Shown here: positions 59,601-64,000 of the stretch, in pieces
How positions within the stretch are numbered: position 1 is the first letter of the stretch
Layout of the letters: every line of letters starts with the position of its first letter
Translations under genes and position numbers: made by a program
DNA from: Larus michahellis
Taxonomy: Eukaryota > Chordata > Aves > Charadriiformes > Laridae
Reading direction: 5' to 3'
Length of the DNA stretch: 64,000 nucleotides
NCBI RefSeq assembly: GCF_964199755.1
Contig: NC_133900.1
Span: forward strand, 74,632,727 to 74,696,726
The notes under the pieces: model-generated
Database searches by the model: none
The model's input: the letters and a program-made list of their open reading frames with translations, nothing else
Told to the model about the DNA's origin: nothing

Positions 59601-62600
59601 AGCTGCTTGGGAGATTCAGCTGAGCCAAAGACAGGAGGTTTTTCGCAAAGCAAGCTCTTCCCCCCCAGCTGCTGCCTAGGAGACTTCTCAGAACCTGAAT
59701 AGACAGGCTGTTCTTATATTAAGTTTTGGGTTTTTTTAACCCGGCCTCATAATAATATCAGATAAATGAAGACTTCAACAAATGGTGAAAGTTGCCTGAG
59801 AGAAATTGCTTTTGGCAACTGTTCCTTCTAATTAAAATGAAAGTCTGAAAAGCCTCAGTCTTTGGGAACAATTAATAAAATGCCAGCACTAGATAAGATA
59901 CAGATAATTCTTTGTGCCTATTAACTTCTTCCTACAATTAGTGTATGTGTCTTCAGCCAAATGCAGCCTGACCCTGGTACGGTATGAAGGAGCGGTTCTG
60001 ATTAAAAATGAGGGCAGCACCTCTCGCTTGCCCTGCTGAGCAGGCCAGTGCTTTCCCACCTTCCTGCTAGCAATGATAAGAATAATTATTAGAAAGTTTC
60101 AATACTGAGAGACTCCCCAGGACCCTACAGTGGGCATCAAGGCACTTTGTTCTGGTTGCTTAGATGCAGCAGGTACATCATCTCTGTAAGCATTTGGGTG
60201 GATGGCCAGACAGAAATAAAGAAAAGAGAAATTTTCTCCCTCTAGAGTCCAAGGTACCAATTTCCCCTCTGGGGGCTTAAATGCTGATGCGGAGTGGTCA
60301 GAGACACAGGTGTGCAGGACCTCCAAGTTCTGTTTAGAACTAGTTATTCCTCAGCCTGTTAAATAATTTGCAGTCGTGATGCCAAAATCCCGAGGAAATC
60401 TGTCCTTGCTGTCCCCTGAAGGGGCAGCTCAAGCCCAGGAGGCTGGTGTGCTGGCAGCGCACGGGGATGGGGTGTGCTGGGGGATGTCCTGGGGGAGGTT
60501 CTGCACCCTGGGACTTGGCCCAGGGGCCTCAGAGGCCATGCCTGTCCTCTGTCCCAGCCCATGAGGCCAAAAGCATGTTGAGAAAGCACCGAGCAGGAAC
60601 CGCAAAGACGACCCATGTGTGCACACGAGTGCAGGGGGCAGGTGAATCCCCCAGGAAAAAACACACAGACGGAGGCTTTGGGAGGCACTGTTGGATTTGC
60701 GGCAGCTCGGCAGTAGGAGATGTGTCCCCAAAACCGGAGAGACGGGGCTGCGGGGGGAGGCGCCTGGAAGAAGGAATCTGGAGGACAGCCCTGGATCAGC
60801 ACATGGGGAGGGGACGTGCTGGAGCCTGTGGGACGCAGATGAGGCAGAGGCAGGCAAAGAAGGGAAGTTTTGAGCCTATTATCTTCATATGGAGAAAGCG
60901 CGAGCCAGGGGTGTGGGAGCGCTGAGGCTGCAGATGTGCGTGCGTGAAAGGCAGAGGGGCAGGGAGCAGCCAGCCTGCTCGGCTCAGGAAGAGCAGAGGC
61001 AGGGGGTTCAGGCGATGCCTCCTAAGTAAAACCAACTGTAAGTAGCGTTTCAGACAGCACAGAGTGAGAGCTGAAGATAACAGATCAATGTCATCATCCA
61101 GGCTGGGGATGCAGACCTCCCCCCGCCCCTGACAGCTAAAGCATGGCTATATAAACCAGCAAGTACTTAGAAAATAAAAGCACAGTACAAGCTAAAGGGA
61201 CTGGTTGGCATATCCAGTCCAAGTAAGGCAAAATGCCACCGCATGTAGGGGCATCTGTGTGTGGGACAGGGACCAACAGCCCCATGGGAAGACCTGAGCT
61301 AGCCCTTCAGGAGCTCAGGTGTCATGAGCCGTCTTGCCTTGCCGTCTGGGTTGCAGCCCAGGCAGATTTCCTCAATCGAGGCTCAGAGATGTGTAGAAGA
61401 GCTGTAATTAAGCAAGCCACGTATAGGAAAGTGTTCCCAGAACTTGCTTTAGCCACTGCCACAACCTATTGGTTTCAGAAATGAGTGCAGAGTAGCTGTG
61501 CTGCTCCTCCACTGCTGGGCTTTGGTTCAAGGCAGGGATTTATTCTGGCTATGCTATAGCTCTGGGTGCCTGCATAAGCCTGTTTTTCCTTTGCTTTGTG
61601 TGCAGGAATGAGGGTCTGGGCCCAAGGCTGCTCTCTGACTAGGCTCATTCCCAGAATAACTCCTCTCCCAGCCTCCTCTGCCCCCCCAAGAAAAAAAAAT
61701 TCTTAATCAAATATATAAACACTGGCAGCTTTCAGGTTTGTGTTTCTTTCTGAGCCTAATTTAAATGAACAGCAGACATTTTATAGGCTTTTCCAAGTGA
61801 ACCTACAGGGGCTTATTTGCTCGAGTCTGACTTTCTGACAGCTCTCTACAAGCCTAATCAAAACCAGACTTAACTCTCATATGAAGCAGAATAATATATA
61901 TTCACGCAGCTACAAAGAACCAGGCTAAATGTAGTAAGTCATAAACCACTACTATGGCAGCAATCACTCAATCATGTGCAGTTACCGCGCTTGGATTTTG
62001 GAACAAGGGGTGCATTTGTTTTGTTCTCATTGTACGAGGAAAGTCGTAGTGGCGAGGAGCCGAGTAAACATGCCTTGTGTCTAGAAAACGCCCCACATGT
62101 GTAACTTGGAGCTTGTAACTACGAGATAGAGGATGCTTCTTTGCTCCTCTATCCACAGGTGGGAACACTGAGGTGATGTCTCTCGAGGTGAGGTGCACCT
62201 TAGGGGAAGCTGCTGGGAGGGAAGCCTGGGCAGAACAAACTCGAGGACCAAGCTGGATTTAAGGGAGATTTGTATTTATTGTCTTTGCAGTTTGTTGTTC
62301 TTCAATACATAGATCATATTTCTGGAATGTTCCCAAGACTTCCTTTATTTAGACAAATTCTGGGTGGCATAGTTAGGGTAGGGAATACTGCGGAGATATT
62401 AACTACTTAAAATGTCTTGATGGAGACTTAAGCACTGACCTCTAAAAGAAGACTTTTTTCTATTTCTGATTATCCCACAGTGTTCCCATCACAAAGTATC
62501 ACCTCTCTCTCTACAAGGATGTGTTCATGTTCAGTTCCTGACATCTGGAAGAAATTTCTCTTTATCTAACATATGCATTTTCAAGTGAAATGTGAAAAGA

Positions 62601-64000
62601 GGTGCTGAACTGATAAAGCAGGGATGTACCTTTGGACTGGACCAGATGTTGAGGTGCTGCAAAGGAGAAGGCATTCTGCCCAAAACAAGGAGGAAGACAA
62701 AGAAAATCTGCAGGACTGGGCCAAGCTGGAGGAATGGTAAAACCCTGTGCCCATCTGGGAGGCATGGGGCCGTTTAGCCTTCCTTCACCTTCTAACAAAG
62801 ACTGAGTTTGCCTGAAGACGGAGAGACTTTAAGCAGCTTTGGATTGTGAGTTTTTCTGGCTAAATTAGCTTTCAGTGTTTCCAATTAGTCTGGTAAACTG
62901 TTGTGTGAACTGAAACTCTTGCCTGTTAGAAGACAGCCAGCACTGGCCACGGCTTGCGTAGTATGGCTCACCTGGTTTCCTTTAACTTTTTTCCTTTCAA
63001 TGAAGGTCAGCTATTCTGTGCTGAAGCCACAGTTCGGCACTTGCTGTATTGCCTTAGTGATTTTAGGGTTGATGATGATTGCTTTTGTGGAAAACCCCCG
63101 CATTATTTGCAACTACCTATTGCAATTTGTCTAGAGGAGAGACTTCAGCTCTTGGGTTGAGATTCCTTCAAACATTGTGCTTGCCCAAGGGTGACTAATG
63201 GCACCCTTTCTGCTGTCTCCCAGTGATTTGGAAGGAAATGTCTGATCCTAGAGAAAAGTTGCCTTGTCTGACTCTTTCAAAACGAGGTCCTGCTCACTAC
63301 CATTCTGCAGAACACATCCGTTGTTGGATTTGGTGGTATTTGATGTCCATGGATGCAGGAGAAGGTCTCCCATGGAGAACAGTAACAGGACCAAGACATG
63401 GAGTTGCAGCATCGCCTACATGGTCACGTTCTATCACCATGGGATGTTTTGGGTGGATGTACAACAATAACGATTTCATTTTGGTTTGTTTGTTTTTCTA
63501 GTGACTTGCACTGAGTGGAGGGTGAAGAACAACTTCATCTGTGCAGATTAGACTAGAAATTTTTTTTTCCTGGACACTCTTTTAGAGTGTTCAGATCTGC
63601 AGTTTTGATTCAGGGTCTGTTTAACTGAGAAATTTTGTGGGGTGTTATTTTTTTGTTTGTGCTTCTTTGTACAAAGCCAGCACGCAGACAAATGTCATTA
63701 ACTGCATGGGCCAGGTATTTTGTCTGAAGTAATTATTTTTGACATCTCTCTGCAGAGCATTATCACTGAATATTTTACTTTATTTTTTTTTAATATGCTA
63801 TAACCATTTGATATGCTTTCCAGGTTTGGTGTCTCTCAGCGCAATGCATTACAGTATTACTTGCTTTTAGAAAGCTGGATGACTATAGATAAAACATTAT
63901 CTTGCTTTAAAAGTATGGAAGTGTCTTTTATTCTTGTTTTTATGAGTAATATCCAGTTTTGGCTTAAGAACACCCACGCAGTATAAATCAAATGCTTTTA
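59601..64000. other. Gene-poor region, nothing recognised
   Basis: About 4.4 kb with no supported gene. A GC-richer patch at about 60420-61030 has overlapping open frames on both strands (60359-60857 minus, 60446-60925 plus), which is what high GC produces by chance; no domain is seen. By synteny this end should face USP46, but no USP46 exon is visible. Confidence 0.4.

Noticed and set aside
60359-60925. Overlapping 147-159 codon frames on both strands
   Set aside because: GC-rich patch with frames open on both strands, no domain, no splice pattern and no similarity that I can recognise.
1-64000. CRISPR arrays, operons, rRNA or tRNA genes
   Set aside because: No regularly spaced direct repeats, no tRNA-like cloverleaf noticed and no bacterial gene organisation; the DNA is plainly vertebrate nuclear.

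Overview
The window is bird nuclear DNA. CR1 LINE fragments are frequent on both strands, there is at least one avian ERV-type solo LTR, the genes are split into short GT-AG exons, and the gene order SPATA18 / SGCB / LRRC66 is the vertebrate arrangement known from human chromosome 4q12. No operons, CRISPR arrays or prokaryotic features are present.

Layout. Positions 1-5780 hold no recognisable gene, only a poly-C/GT tract and a 5'-truncated CR1. LRRC66 lies on the minus strand (15183 to 6109, four coding exons) and encodes an LRR-Ig-TM protein with a very long cytoplasmic tail; its first long intron carries two converging CR1 fragments. SGCB (beta-sarcoglycan) lies on the minus strand (24230 to 18307, six coding exons, 315 aa, complete). 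A CpG-rich divergent promoter at about 23.83-24.92 kb separates SGCB from SPATA18, which runs on the plus strand (24622 to 44439, 13 coding exons found). SPATA18 introns hold an LTR, several CR1 pieces and a C-rich tract. As given, SPATA18 carries a 2-nt frameshift in coding exon 5.

Downstream of SPATA18 (44.4-64 kb) the DNA is mostly gene-poor, as expected for the interval towards USP46. The exception is a compact island at 49.39-51.22 kb: a two-exon, uninterrupted BTB-BACK reading frame closely resembling the N-terminal half of the testis protein KLHL10 but with no kelch repeats. It is preceded by two tandem ~238-bp repeats bearing CRE-like sites and is bracketed by two minus-strand CR1 pieces broken at nearly the same internal point. 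This island is the most unusual part of the window and looks like a lineage-specific duplicated or amplified cassette.

Functionally, SGCB and SPATA18 share a divergent promoter but act in unrelated processes (muscle dystrophin-glycoprotein complex; mitochondrial quality control and spermatogenesis). SPATA18 and the KLHL10-like frame have relatives with testis roles and lie on the same strand, but nothing in the sequence proves co-regulation. Exon boundaries were set by eye from protein similarity, splice sites and phase; family comparisons rely on remembered human proteins, not on a search.
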